Assembly (NCBI GenBank): GCA_002722295.1
Contig: PBLF01000022.1
Span: forward strand, 1 to 50,589
Source: Stappia sp.
GTDB taxonomy: Bacteria; Pseudomonadota; Alphaproteobacteria; Rhizobiales; Stappiaceae
DNA length: 50,589 nt
Direction of reading: 5' to 3'
The notes under the pieces were generated by a model, which worked only from the letters and a program-made list of their open reading frames with translations, searched no databases and was not told the origin of the DNA. Numbering within the stretch: the stretch's first letter is position 1; each line of letters opens with the position of its first letter. The position numbers were made by a program, and so were the translations under genes. Shown here piece by piece: positions 1-6,824 of this stretch.

Positions 1-284
1 CACGCCCGGCGCGCTTGCCCAGAAGGACCGGCCAGAATACCAATCTCAAACCCACAGACTCTCATTATGAACGAGGGACGATCGGGGGGCAGGTCAACAT
101 CTAACAGATATAGTGGCAGTTGAGTAAACCGCACCGGGCGAGCAGGAAGATCCTTGCCTCGTCAGCGCTTGGTCGATTTGCCATTTGAGCTCAACAAGCC
201 TCTGCCGAATGGTAGTACACTCGGCGGTCCGGAGCGCTGCTACGCTCCGTCTCGGCACGGGGAGGAATTAGTCGAACTTTCGCC
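1..284. other. Non-coding stretch at the left edge of the window
   Basis: No convincing reading frame occurs on either strand. The only structure seen is a perfect 7-bp inverted repeat (CGGAGCG at 230-236 and CGCTCCG at 243-249, 6-nt loop) with no T-run on either side, so it is not a typical intrinsic terminator. It lies just downstream of the last lysis gene. No copy of the tRNA-Leu 3' end that would mark the far prophage junction is visible here. Confidence 0.5.
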
Positions 285-593
285 CTAGCCGCTGGCAGTC
301 CGCCGGATTGCGGCGACCATCTGGGCTGGTAGGTCATTGAGCGCACGAGCCACGCCCTTCAGATCATCTCGAAGTCCGTCGATCTCCTTGATCAGACGGG
401 ATTCTGTGTCCTTGAGCGCGCCCCGCTGGGCAAATCGCTGTTCAACCTCGAGCTTGTAGCTGTTCAAGGCCCGTTCAACGGCATCCGCCCTGCGTTCGGC
501 GGCACGGATGCGAGCCTCAACCCGCCACAACAGGCCGGCCACGGCGCCACTTACCGTAACAAAAAAGAGGACCGTGTCGGTGGTGAGCATCAT
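285..593 (-). CDS. Small membrane-anchored coiled-coil protein of the lysis cassette
   Basis: This 102-residue protein has one hydrophobic segment near residues 6-22 (TVLFFVTVSGAVAGLLW), followed by a charged, heptad-rich region (about 25-85) that should form a coiled coil. The start is the ATGATG at 588-593, whose first ATG overlaps the TGA of the upstream Rz1-like gene, so the two are probably translationally coupled. It is the last gene of the holin-endolysin-spanin run. It could be an accessory holin, an antiholin or a superinfection-exclusion membrane protein. The sequence does not decide between these and I recognise no named family. Confidence 0.6.
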   Translation of the reverse strand: MMLTTDTVLFFVTVSGAVAGLLWRVEARIRAAERRADAVERALNSYKLEVEQRFAQRGALKDTESRLIKEIDGLRDDLKGVARALNDLPAQMVAAIRRTASG

Positions 594-865
594 TGGCCAG
601 CCCCCCTCGCCGCATCGTGCCGGGCACACTCCGAGCGCGTCCAAACACGCGCGCCGCACAGGCCGGCGACGGTGTCGTCGATCTTGTCCTGGTCGCCCGC
701 CGTCAGCCCCCGCGCACCGACAAGCGATGTGCCGATGATCGCCCGCGCTGAGCGGCGCAGGTCATCGCGCGTTGCACTGGTTGTCTGCATTGTTCCACAC
801 GCGCCCATGCTCAACGCAAGCGCGCCGCAAAACGCGAGCCCTGTCAGCCTCTGATGCCAGCTCAT
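590..865 (-). CDS. Rz1-like outer-membrane lipoprotein (o-spanin candidate)
   Basis: This 91-residue protein begins MSWHQRLTGLAFCGALALSM and continues to a lipobox ending in GAC, so a lipidated cysteine near residue 23 is expected. That is the design of an o-spanin, which sits in the outer membrane and partners Rz to fuse the membranes at lysis. The chosen start at 865 has a GGAGG about 9 nt upstream; a longer frame reaching 952 has no such signal. The gene overlaps the 3' end of the Rz-like gene in another frame (762-865), the nested arrangement typical of Rz/Rz1. The mature part is about 68 residues and not notably proline-rich, unlike classical Rz1. Confidence 0.65.
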   Translation of the reverse strand: MSWHQRLTGLAFCGALALSMGACGTMQTTSATRDDLRRSARAIIGTSLVGARGLTAGDQDKIDDTVAGLCGARVWTRSECARHDAARGAGQ

Positions 866-1076
866 TGATTGCCGCCTCCGTCTCTCGCCATGCCTGTTCG
901 CGCGCCGCTGCTCCGCCCTGCTTTGCGCCGCGCTGGTACTGCCGTTCGCCATGAAGCCACAGCGCCGCTGCGCCGATCGTCGCGGCCGCCACCACGATGA
1001 TCACGATGCGCCCGGCGGAGCTTTTGAGTGCCCCGCCGAACAGCGTTTTCAGGATTGCCCAGGCCGCGCCAATCAC
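762..1076 (-). CDS. Rz-like inner-membrane spanin (i-spanin)
   Basis: This 104-residue protein starts at a GTG whose bases overlap the TGA of the endolysin gene (GTGA at 1073-1076). It has one transmembrane segment around residues 22-42 (RIVIIVVAAATIGAAALWL) and then a charged periplasmic helix up to the C terminus, with two late cysteines (RRACVEHG and DNQC). This fits an i-spanin that spans from the inner membrane and pairs with the lipoprotein encoded partly inside its 3' end. The position after holin and endolysin supports the role. Family assignment is by architecture only. Confidence 0.7.
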   Translation of the reverse strand: MIGAAWAILKTLFGGALKSSAGRIVIIVVAAATIGAAALWLHGERQYQRGAKQGGAAAREQAWRETEAAINELASEADRARVLRRACVEHGRVWNNADNQCNAR

Positions 1077-1741
1077 CGGCGCATCCTCCGCACCAGCAGC
1101 ACCACCAGCGCCAGCACCAGGAGCGCTATTCCGGCGACACCAAGCCACGCCAGCGGCGAGCCCCCCTGATCGATGCCCGCAGCCGCATCGGGCATGACGG
1201 CCGGCGGTTCTGTCTGGGGCGCGGGTGCCGCCTCTGGCGCCTTGCCCGGCACGGTCACGGGACCGTCGAGCCCGGCCAGGCAGATCTCGCGTTCCTTGGC
1301 GCGGCGGTTGACGAGGCCTTTCAGCACCCGGCCCCCTGCCCTGTTCCAGCGCGGCAGCTGGTTGCACGCCCCGCGCAAGTCTCCGGCGTTCGCCAGCCGC
1401 ACCAGCGTTGAACGGCAGAACGCGCCAGCGCCGATGTTGTAGGAGAGCGAGAGGAACGCCGTGTACGGTCCGTCGGGGATCTCGTCGGGACGGTCCAGGC
1501 AGGCCCGCATGTCCTGCTCGAACTCGATCAAGGCATCGCCGAGCATCGCCTGGCATTCCTCGGCGGTGTGCCGGTCGCCGAGCTTCACGCCCCGCGTCTC
1601 GCCATAGCAGACAGTCGGGATCCCGACCGGATCCAGATAGGCCGTCGTACGCAGGCCCTCGAACCCGCCGATCAGCCCGGCCGCCGCGATGCCGAATGCG
1701 GACAGTGCCCCCGCAATTTTAAGTCTCGTTCTCATCTTCAA
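1073..1741 (-). CDS. Phage endolysin, GH24 lysozyme with two membrane segments
   Basis: This 222-residue muramidase cleaves the glycan strands of peptidoglycan at lysis. The GH24 catalytic triad is present as E28, D37 and T43 in the stretch GGFEGLRTTAYLD...IPTVCYGE, with the same spacing as P21-type lysozymes. The lysozyme domain runs to about residue 165. Residues 7-26 form a weakly hydrophobic, glycine/alanine-rich N-terminal segment like a signal-arrest-release (SAR) anchor. Residues about 193-215 form a second, strongly hydrophobic segment followed by RRMRR. A proline/alanine-rich linker joins the domain to this C-terminal anchor. It overlaps the holin gene by 23 bp. Confidence 0.88.
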   Translation of the reverse strand: MKMRTRLKIAGALSAFGIAAAGLIGGFEGLRTTAYLDPVGIPTVCYGETRGVKLGDRHTAEECQAMLGDALIEFEQDMRACLDRPDEIPDGPYTAFLSLSYNIGAGAFCRSTLVRLANAGDLRGACNQLPRWNRAGGRVLKGLVNRRAKEREICLAGLDGPVTVPGKAPEAAPAPQTEPPAVMPDAAAGIDQGGSPLAWLGVAGIALLVLALVVLLVRRMRR

Positions 1742-1940
1742 ATTCCTTCTGTGCGATGAGCCGGGCGACGAACGCGCCGCCGGCGGAAAGGCCTGCCAGC
1801 GCGGACATGAGCCGCGCCGGCAACAGGTCGCCGAGGTAGGGCACCCCCACCTCGGCAGCGGTCAGCAGGATCGCGAGCGCCATCAGGCGTACGCTCCAGG
1901 CGCGCCGCAGCACGCGGCGCCAGTCGCGGGAAAGCCGCAT
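1719..1940 (-). CDS. Putative holin
   Basis: This 73-residue protein has two hydrophobic segments, about residues 18-38 (VRLMALAILLTAAEVGVPYL) and 42-62 (ARLMSALAGLSAGGAFVARL), flanked by an arginine-rich N terminus and an acidic C terminus. Such short two-helix proteins directly upstream of an endolysin are normally holins that form the inner-membrane lesion timing lysis. The start at 1940 has GGAG about 7 nt upstream, and the 3' end overlaps the endolysin start. The sequence resembles a recurrent holin-like family of temperate phages of alphaproteobacteria, from memory. Confidence 0.75.
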   Translation of the reverse strand: MRLSRDWRRVLRRAWSVRLMALAILLTAAEVGVPYLGDLLPARLMSALAGLSAGGAFVARLIAQKEFEDENET

Positions 1941-1964
1941 CGGGATCTCCAGTGTTCGGGCACG

Positions 1965-1993
1965 AAAAAGCCGCCTCCGGATGCCGGGGCGGC
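1965..1993 (-). terminator. Intrinsic terminator upstream of the holin
   Basis: On the minus strand GCCGCC (1988-1993) pairs with GGCGGC (1970-1975), with extra inner pairing, and is followed by TTTTT (1965-1969). It would end transcripts coming from the tail-fibre module. It shares a 21-bp block (1957-1977) with the terminator at 5450-5477. Confidence 0.7.
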
Positions 1994-2024
1994 GGGGTGA
2001 AAAAGCAGCAGAAATTTCCGGTGG

Positions 2025-2048
2025 AATGTTCAGCGGAAAAAATGTTCA
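2025..2048. repeat. Direct repeat AATGTTCA x2 in the leader of the CRISPR-like array
   Basis: AATGTTCA occurs at 2025-2032 and again at 2041-2048, 16 bp apart, in the short, relatively A/T-rich stretch (about 2000-2073) that precedes the first CRISPR-like repeat. It could be a protein-binding or promoter element of a leader. No -10/-35 pair is clear. Confidence 0.4.
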
Positions 2049-2073
2049 ATTCCCGCAGGCACTTTCAGCAAGG

Positions 2074-2261
2074 GTGTTCCCCGCATGCGCGGGGATGGTC
2101 CGGACTCGGGAAGCGCCTCGGTAAAAACTGAGGCGTGTTCCCCGCATACGCGGGGATGATCCGTCTGTGCGACCCCAGCAGACAAGTTCCCCGCATGCGC
2201 GGGGATGATCCGTCTGTGGTACATCAGCGGATAAGTTCCCCGCACACGCGGGGATTTGGGT
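2074..2261 (+). CRISPR. Cas-less, type I-E-like mini CRISPR array (4 repeats, 3 spacers)
   Basis: Four 29-nt repeats lie at 2074-2102, 2135-2163, 2184-2212 and 2233-2261. Each has the type I-E form (GTGTTCCCCGC, 4-nt loop, GCGGGGATGATCCG). The first two match at 27 of 29 positions; the third has AA in place of GT at its start; the fourth keeps the hairpin but loses the ATGATCCG end, as distal repeats often do. Spacer 1 (2103-2134) is 32 nt, the standard I-E length. Spacers 2 (2164-2183) and 3 (2213-2232) are only 20 nt and match each other at 14 of 20 positions. A plus-strand terminator follows at 2278-2310. No cas gene occurs in the window, so a host effector would be needed. A hairpin array of another kind remains possible. 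Confidence 0.65.
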
Positions 2262-2277
2262 GCCCTTACCCGGGCTC

Positions 2278-2310
2278 GCGCGGCCACCCTTCGGGGTGGC
2301 CGTGCTTTTT
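2278..2310 (+). terminator. Strong intrinsic terminator ending a plus-strand transcript over the array
   Basis: GGCCACCC (2282-2289), TTCG loop, GGGTGGCC (2294-2301) form a perfect 8-bp stem, extended to 12 bp by GCGC/GTGC with one wobble pair, then TTTTT at 2306-2310. The T-run is on the plus strand only. No plus-strand gene is nearby except the CRISPR-like array, whose repeats have the same orientation. Confidence 0.85.
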
Positions 2311-2313
2311 GCG

Positions 2314-2640
2314 TCATGCCTCGCTCGCGCTCAAGGCACGACCCGTGTCGCGATGGGCAGAAGATTTGGCTTTCGGCTTCTCAGCCACCGCGCCTTTCAG
2401 CCCCTCCACCTCCTCGTGCAACGCCTCGAGCTGCTTGCGCGCCTCGGCGAGCTGGGCTTCGGCGATGGCCCGCGCACCAGCCTCATTCGCCCGGGCAACC
2501 GCCAGGTCCCGCACGGTCTCGGAGAGCGAGCCGAACGAGGCCTGTAGCCCGTGCCCCTGCAGGCGCGCAGCGGCGTTGTCGTTCGCGGTGGCGGTGGAGT
2601 CGGCGCCTGTGTCGGTGGCAGTTTTGGTCTTGTCGGTCAT
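2314..2640 (-). CDS. Small coiled-coil protein of the tail-fibre module
   Basis: This 108-residue hydrophilic protein has a threonine/alanine-rich N terminus (about 1-25) and a long alanine/glutamate-rich helix (about 36-88) with heptads typical of a coiled coil. It follows the fibre gene and the small gene at 2708-3025 on the same strand. It might act in fibre assembly or multimerisation, but this is only a guess from position. I do not recognise a family. The start at 2640 has AGGATC as a weak ribosome site. Confidence 0.6.
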   Translation of the reverse strand: MTDKTKTATDTGADSTATANDNAAARLQGHGLQASFGSLSETVRDLAVARANEAGARAIAEAQLAEARKQLEALHEEVEGLKGAVAEKPKAKSSAHRDTGRALSASEA

Positions 2641-2707
2641 GTTGTGATCCTCATGGTTTCAGGAGTGGGAAAAGGTCGGGCATCGCGCCCTTGGTCAGGC
2701 CCGCCAA

Positions 2708-3025
2708 TCACGCCCAGGGTGCGGCCCGGGTCACGGTCGAAGGGGACGCTTTCTCTGCCAGCATCGCGGCGAGACGTGTCTCGAGCGCCGGCACATCGAG
2801 CAGCGGCGTGACCCAGGTGATCGCCTCCGCCTCGCTCAGCGTCTCGAAATCGAGGAAATTGTCGGGATCGGGCTCCGGCAGCGTGACAGAGCCATAGACC
2901 TCCGCCTCATGCGTGCCATCGTCCGCTCGCAGGCGCCAATGCACCTCGCACACCACGTCGGCCAACTCGCCGAGCGTGGGCTTGGTGCAGAATTGCGGGA
3001 AACTCCATGTGTAGGTCGTGGTCAT
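2708..3025 (-). CDS. Small tail-fibre-region protein of a recurrent phage family
   Basis: This 105-residue protein begins MTTTYTWSFPQFCTKPTLGE and contains VVCEVHWRLRADDGTHEAEVYG. It resembles a recurring short phage protein found next to fibre genes (catalogued, from memory, as DUF7936; function unknown). Its ATG overlaps the fibre stop codon as TAATG at 3023-3027, indicating coupled translation. A role in fibre assembly or particle decoration is possible but not shown. Confidence 0.65.
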   Translation of the reverse strand: MTTTYTWSFPQFCTKPTLGELADVVCEVHWRLRADDGTHEAEVYGSVTLPEPDPDNFLDFETLSEAEAITWVTPLLDVPALETRLAAMLAEKASPSTVTRAAPWA

Positions 3026-5427
3026 TAGCGCAATGCCTCCAGTTGAGCCACGCGGGCGCGCAGCGATTGTAGTTCAACAACAACAGTCGCCATGACCTCC
3101 GGTGTTGATGCGTCGATAGAAGCCGCCCGGCCCTGATCGTCGTGCTGGACGGCGCGTGGGAACACGGCCGCGAACTCGTCGGCGATAAAGCCGTGCGCTC
3201 GCTCGCCGGTCATTAGCCACGTGAACGAACGCGGCTTGAGCGCGTCGATCATCGCACCGCTATCGGCCTCGAAGGCGGTAATTTGTCCCTTGAGGTGACG
3301 ACCAGACGAGGTGTTGTAAGATGTCGCCGTACCCGTGACCGAAATCGTGCCGACCTGCGTCCCTTGGCGGTAGAACCCCGCTATTGACCCATCAGAGCCG
3401 TTGCGATTTAGGAAAAAGCCAGCGCCATCATCGCGGGAGAGCACCAAAGTCGCGGCGGCGGTCAACGCCGCACCGGCGATGGTATTCCCGATCCCCGGAA
3501 AACTGGTGGCGGACTGCCCTATTCGGACTTCTCCGGCCTCGGTGATCCTCAACGCCTCGCCGGAGGCCATAACAAACGTCAGCGGGGTTGCGGTGCCGGT
3601 ACCAGCCTGAAACGCCTCAATACGGCTCTCCGAACTGGTTTGCCGGAAACGAACCGCCGAGTAGTTTGTCTCGTCTCCTGAGTGAGCAATTACAGATGCC
3701 GTGCCAGGACTGGTGCACGCTAGGGCGCCAACAACATCCAACGGATAGATCGGCAGCGCCGTCCCGATGCCAACCCGACCGGCACTATCGATGCGCATAG
3801 CCTCAGTGCCACCGTCGTTCGCCCCGGCACCGTAGCGGAACACGATTTCGCCAGCCCCGCTGCAGATAGCTGTGTCGTCATTGCCCAGGAGGATTTTGGC
3901 GAACCCCGCCCCGCCCTTGATATTGAGAAACGCAGACGAAGACGCCGGCCGGATCAGGTTGTCATTGCCGTAAGCCGTCCCCACCCCGGTCCCGACTTTG
4001 AGCGCATCACGCGCACGGATATCGCCATAAACATCGAGCAGGTAGGCTCCGGTTTCACCTCCGATGATAAGCCGACCAGATCCGTCGATTTTTGCGCGAA
4101 CAGCCTCGGCACCACCCGCATCTGGATCCTCCTTGGCGACAAACCAGAACTCACCGAAACCGCCATTGGAGGCCGACATGAGTAACATCGCACCGCCGAT
4201 GAGCAAGCTGTCCTGCTGATAAGCCCCAGCCTCATCAATGTAAAAATTGTTGCCGTAGGAGACCTGCCGCGTGGTCCCGTAGTTGGGCGCGGAAATGATC
4301 ACATTCCCACGCGCAAAATCGGATGCTGACCGGACTATCGCGGCCCTCCCGAGGAGGATGTTTCCGTTGACGGCCGCATCTCCCTCGACGTCCAGCGGGT
4401 AGTTTGCAACGGATTTTCCAATCGCCAGACCTGCCGACGTGAACCGGGCGACCTCCGTCTCGTTTGCAAAAAACTGCCAGCCCGAGTTTGAGATAAACCC
4501 GGCACGCACGTTGTTCGGACGAATGTCGATAGACACATTCGAGGCAATGTTGAAATCGGAGGTCCCTGAGCCGATCTGCCCGGTGACGCCATCGTCCGTG
4601 TCGGCGAAGTTGATCACCGGCGCGGGGCCGACAAGGTTCATGACCTCAAGGCGAGCGGCGCCAGCGATATCCAGCAGATACGATGCCGCGCTTTTTCCAA
4701 GCGCAAGACCCGTTGGCGTGAACCGGCCAACTTCCGTCTCGTTGACGGCCATGATCACGTCGCGCGAGGCACTGTTCGTGCCCACCCACAGGCCGGATGC
4801 ATCGGCGGCAAGGCCCGCCTTGTACCCGTTGCCGTTGATGGTGAGCTGACCGGTCCACGAGCCATCGGGCGTATGATCTGCACCGTCGCCGGCGAGAACA
4901 TTCCCACCAACGACCAGTTTATAAACGCTGGAAACACTGGCTCCGATAGCAAACCCAAGAGGACTGATACGGAATATTTCTTCTCCATCGGCCGCACCCG
5001 CAACAACACCCCCGGCCGGGAAAAACAGACCCGTGTTCGTGTCGCCCACGTTCGCAATCGACGGCGCGACGGCGCTCCCGCCCGCGAACAGCGATTGCCC
5101 GGTGAACGACGCGTTGTTGAAGCTTGGCGCATCGATCGCCAGCCCCGTGACGGTCACCAGGCCGGTGTCCCCGTCGATGCGAAGCACATCCGCATAGGTG
5201 AGCGGCGAACCGTCCGGGCTGTGCTGGATGACAAAATCGTCCTCTCCCCCCGGCATCCCCCAGCGGAAGCGCTCGTCGCCGTTCTCGCGCAGATAGACGA
5301 GCGCCGCATCCGCCGACGTTGTGCGGTCGAGCGTCAGCAGCTTCGACGCGCCGGACGCGTTGAGCGCGGCACGGATCCCCTTGAGCACGTCGTTGAGTGC
5401 GGAAAGAATTTCGACATCGGTGGCCAT
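3025..5427 (-). CDS. Tail fibre/spike with C-terminal S74 intramolecular chaperone
   Basis: This 800-residue protein is built of repeated beta-type modules. Related motifs such as EVARFTPTGLALGKSAASYLLDIAG, AIGKSVANYPLDVEG, IIGGETGAYLLDVYG and GIGTALPIYPLDVVG recur from about residue 140 to 570. The last about 100 residues (from SSGRHLKGQI, through LKPRSFTW, AHGFIADEF and VFPRAV, to a terminal helix) form a Peptidase_S74 domain, a self-cleaving chaperone that folds trimeric fibres. It should act in host recognition. The start at 5427 has GAGGTG 5 nt upstream; the in-frame ATG at 5433 lacks this spacing. A terminator lies just upstream, so this module probably has its own transcription or depends on antitermination. 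Confidence 0.9.
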   Translation of the reverse strand: MATDVEILSALNDVLKGIRAALNASGASKLLTLDRTTSADAALVYLRENGDERFRWGMPGGEDDFVIQHSPDGSPLTYADVLRIDGDTGLVTVTGLAIDAPSFNNASFTGQSLFAGGSAVAPSIANVGDTNTGLFFPAGGVVAGAADGEEIFRISPLGFAIGASVSSVYKLVVGGNVLAGDGADHTPDGSWTGQLTINGNGYKAGLAADASGLWVGTNSASRDVIMAVNETEVGRFTPTGLALGKSAASYLLDIAGAARLEVMNLVGPAPVINFADTDDGVTGQIGSGTSDFNIASNVSIDIRPNNVRAGFISNSGWQFFANETEVARFTSAGLAIGKSVANYPLDVEGDAAVNGNILLGRAAIVRSASDFARGNVIISAPNYGTTRQVSYGNNFYIDEAGAYQQDSLLIGGAMLLMSASNGGFGEFWFVAKEDPDAGGAEAVRAKIDGSGRLIIGGETGAYLLDVYGDIRARDALKVGTGVGTAYGNDNLIRPASSSAFLNIKGGAGFAKILLGNDDTAICSGAGEIVFRYGAGANDGGTEAMRIDSAGRVGIGTALPIYPLDVVGALACTSPGTASVIAHSGDETNYSAVRFRQTSSESRIEAFQAGTGTATPLTFVMASGEALRITEAGEVRIGQSATSFPGIGNTIAGAALTAAATLVLSRDDGAGFFLNRNGSDGSIAGFYRQGTQVGTISVTGTATSYNTSSGRHLKGQITAFEADSGAMIDALKPRSFTWLMTGERAHGFIADEFAAVFPRAVQHDDQGRAASIDASTPEVMATVVVELQSLRARVAQLEALR

Positions 5428-5449
5428 GAGCACCTCTCATGCGGGCACG

Positions 5450-5477
5450 AAAAAGCCGCCTCGGAACACCGGGCGGC
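5450..5477 (-). terminator. Intrinsic terminator upstream of the tail-fibre gene
   Basis: GCCGCC (5472-5477 on the minus strand) pairs with GGCGGC (5455-5460) and is followed by TTTTT (5450-5454). It ends the transcript of the preceding tail genes. A 21-bp block at 5442-5462 is identical to 1957-1977, on the other side of the fibre module. Confidence 0.7.
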
Positions 5478-5505
5478 GGGGCAGAAAGCGGGTTGTGGAG
5501 GGCGG

Positions 5506-6006
5506 TCAGTTGACCCCGCCGACCTTCAACACGTAGTCGATGGTGACCTGCGGGCTGATCAGTCCGGCGCCGAACATGCCGCCCTGGCCGGCGCGGCCCA
5601 GGAGCGACAGGCTTTCCCTGAAGAACAGCTCCCCATCCTCGATCACCACATCCACGGTCTGGCGGATCAGTGGGTTCAGGAACCGATAACCGTTGCTTGG
5701 CAGCGGTGCCCATTTGTGGATGGTCACGAAGGTGCCGCCGATGGTGAACCAGTCGCGCTGCAGCTGACCGCTGGTCAGGCGCACCATGCCAAAAGAAAGC
5801 TCGGCGCCGGCCGGCACATCCCCGGCGGAGAGCTGATAGCTGCGGGTGTAGGTCTGTATATCGTAGGACCCGTTTCTGATGCTGGTCAGCACCACGGAGC
5901 CCTGGAAGGTCTGCGTCAGGTAGAGCAACTGCTCGTCGCTATCGAAGGTCTTGCGACCATTGGCGTCCCACATCACCAGCGCGCCGTTCTTGAGACTGAC
6001 GCTCAT
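5506..6006 (-). CDS. Tail tip-distal structural protein, unknown function
   Basis: This 166-residue protein has mainly beta-type sequence (SVSLKNGALVMWDANGRKTF, then WFTIGGTFVTIHKWAP) and ends with PQVTIDYVLKVGGVN. It follows two similarly small tail genes and precedes a terminator and the fibre gene. Its ATG at 6006 overlaps the upstream stop as ATGA. Position suggests a minor tail or fibre-attachment protein. No family is recognised. Confidence 0.7.
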   Translation of the reverse strand: MSVSLKNGALVMWDANGRKTFDSDEQLLYLTQTFQGSVVLTSIRNGSYDIQTYTRSYQLSAGDVPAGAELSFGMVRLTSGQLQRDWFTIGGTFVTIHKWAPLPSNGYRFLNPLIRQTVDVVIEDGELFFRESLSLLGRAGQGGMFGAGLISPQVTIDYVLKVGGVN

Positions 6007-6257
6007 CACACCCCCACCTGGTAGCCGGAGAGATCGACATGGGTGGTGAAGACCGACGCCCAGCCGATGCCGTTGATGCCGTAGTCGAGGTAAAGCGACC
6101 TATCACCGCTGTAATAGGCATGCGGCGTGATCGTGCCTGGTACGGCCAGCACGCCGATGTTGTCGCCCGCGTTGAGCCGCAGGTGAGAGTCTTGGTCCGT
6201 CACCTTGCCGCCGGCGAGGATGAACCCGGTTGCGGAGAGCTTCAGTTGAATGGTCAT
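6006..6257 (-). CDS. Small tail-region protein, unknown function
   Basis: This 83-residue protein (MTIQLKLSATGFILAGGKVT to HVDLSGYQVGV) is beta-rich with no cysteines. The ATG at 6257 matches the first strong initiation position; longer upstream frames are low-complexity shadow sequence. It is coupled to the next gene by ATGA. It probably belongs to the distal tail with its neighbours. Confidence 0.65.
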   Translation of the reverse strand: MTIQLKLSATGFILAGGKVTDQDSHLRLNAGDNIGVLAVPGTITPHAYYSGDRSLYLDYGINGIGWASVFTTHVDLSGYQVGV

Positions 6258-6267
6258 GCCTGTGCTC

Positions 6268-6813
6268 CTAGATCGGCAGTGCCGTCTTGGTGATCCAGAG
6301 TTCGACTTCCAGCGCGTAGGTGAAGGTGTTGTAGTAGGTGCCCAGGTAGGACGAGCTGTATCCAGCGACATAGGGTGAGAGATCCGTCACCGTCACATGG
6401 GTGTCGTTGCAGCCGAGCTGCAGCATCTTGAACGCATAGCCTGTACTGATCAGTTGCGCGCTGCCCAGCACCACGGTCCCGGAAAACGGCACCGGCCCTT
6501 CTGTCTGATACGCCGGATCCATCCCGCCGTTGTGCCCCACGCCCCGGCAGTTCTTCACCATGCCGAAGATCAGAGGCGTGTACGGCAACCCGTGCGCCAG
6601 CACGTTGTGCACCATCCGGCCCGAGCTGTCGTAGGGCCCGGCCGGCAGGTTGAGGGTCAGTGTCTCCACCCGCTGCACCACGGTGTAGTCCAGCCTGGTG
6701 TGGAACAGCACCCGGCCAAGGTCGGCATGCGGATCGGCCTCGATCGCTGTATCGCGTGGGCCATGATAGATCGCCACATGCCCGTCCGGCATGCCGCGCG
6801 TGATGATGCTCAT
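6268..6813 (-). CDS. Distal tail protein, unknown function
   Basis: This 181-residue protein begins MSIITRGMPDGHVAIYHGPR and has a beta-rich C terminus ending ALEVELWITKTALPI. It lies 11 bp after the gene for tip protein J. Location between J and the fibre suggests a structural part linking the tip to the fibre. Its last 40 residues and those of the protein at 5506-6006 both read as a beta domain, but I see no clear homology. Confidence 0.65.
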   Translation of the reverse strand: MSIITRGMPDGHVAIYHGPRDTAIEADPHADLGRVLFHTRLDYTVVQRVETLTLNLPAGPYDSSGRMVHNVLAHGLPYTPLIFGMVKNCRGVGHNGGMDPAYQTEGPVPFSGTVVLGSAQLISTGYAFKMLQLGCNDTHVTVTDLSPYVAGYSSSYLGTYYNTFTYALEVELWITKTALPI

Positions 6814-6824
6814 CCCGATGCTCC

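Noticed and set aside
230..249. Hairpin as terminator of the lysis operon
   Set aside because: A perfect 7-bp stem but no T-run on either strand.
1..284. Left attachment site of the prophage
   Set aside because: Compared with the tRNA-Leu 3' end, only GCGGTC around 224-229 matches, which is too short to be an att core.
2030..2317. A 95-codon minus-strand reading frame with repeated PRVCGEH / IPAHAGN / SPRMRGT motifs
   Set aside because: It is the translation of the CRISPR-like repeats; such peptides are a known artefact of I-E repeat arrays.
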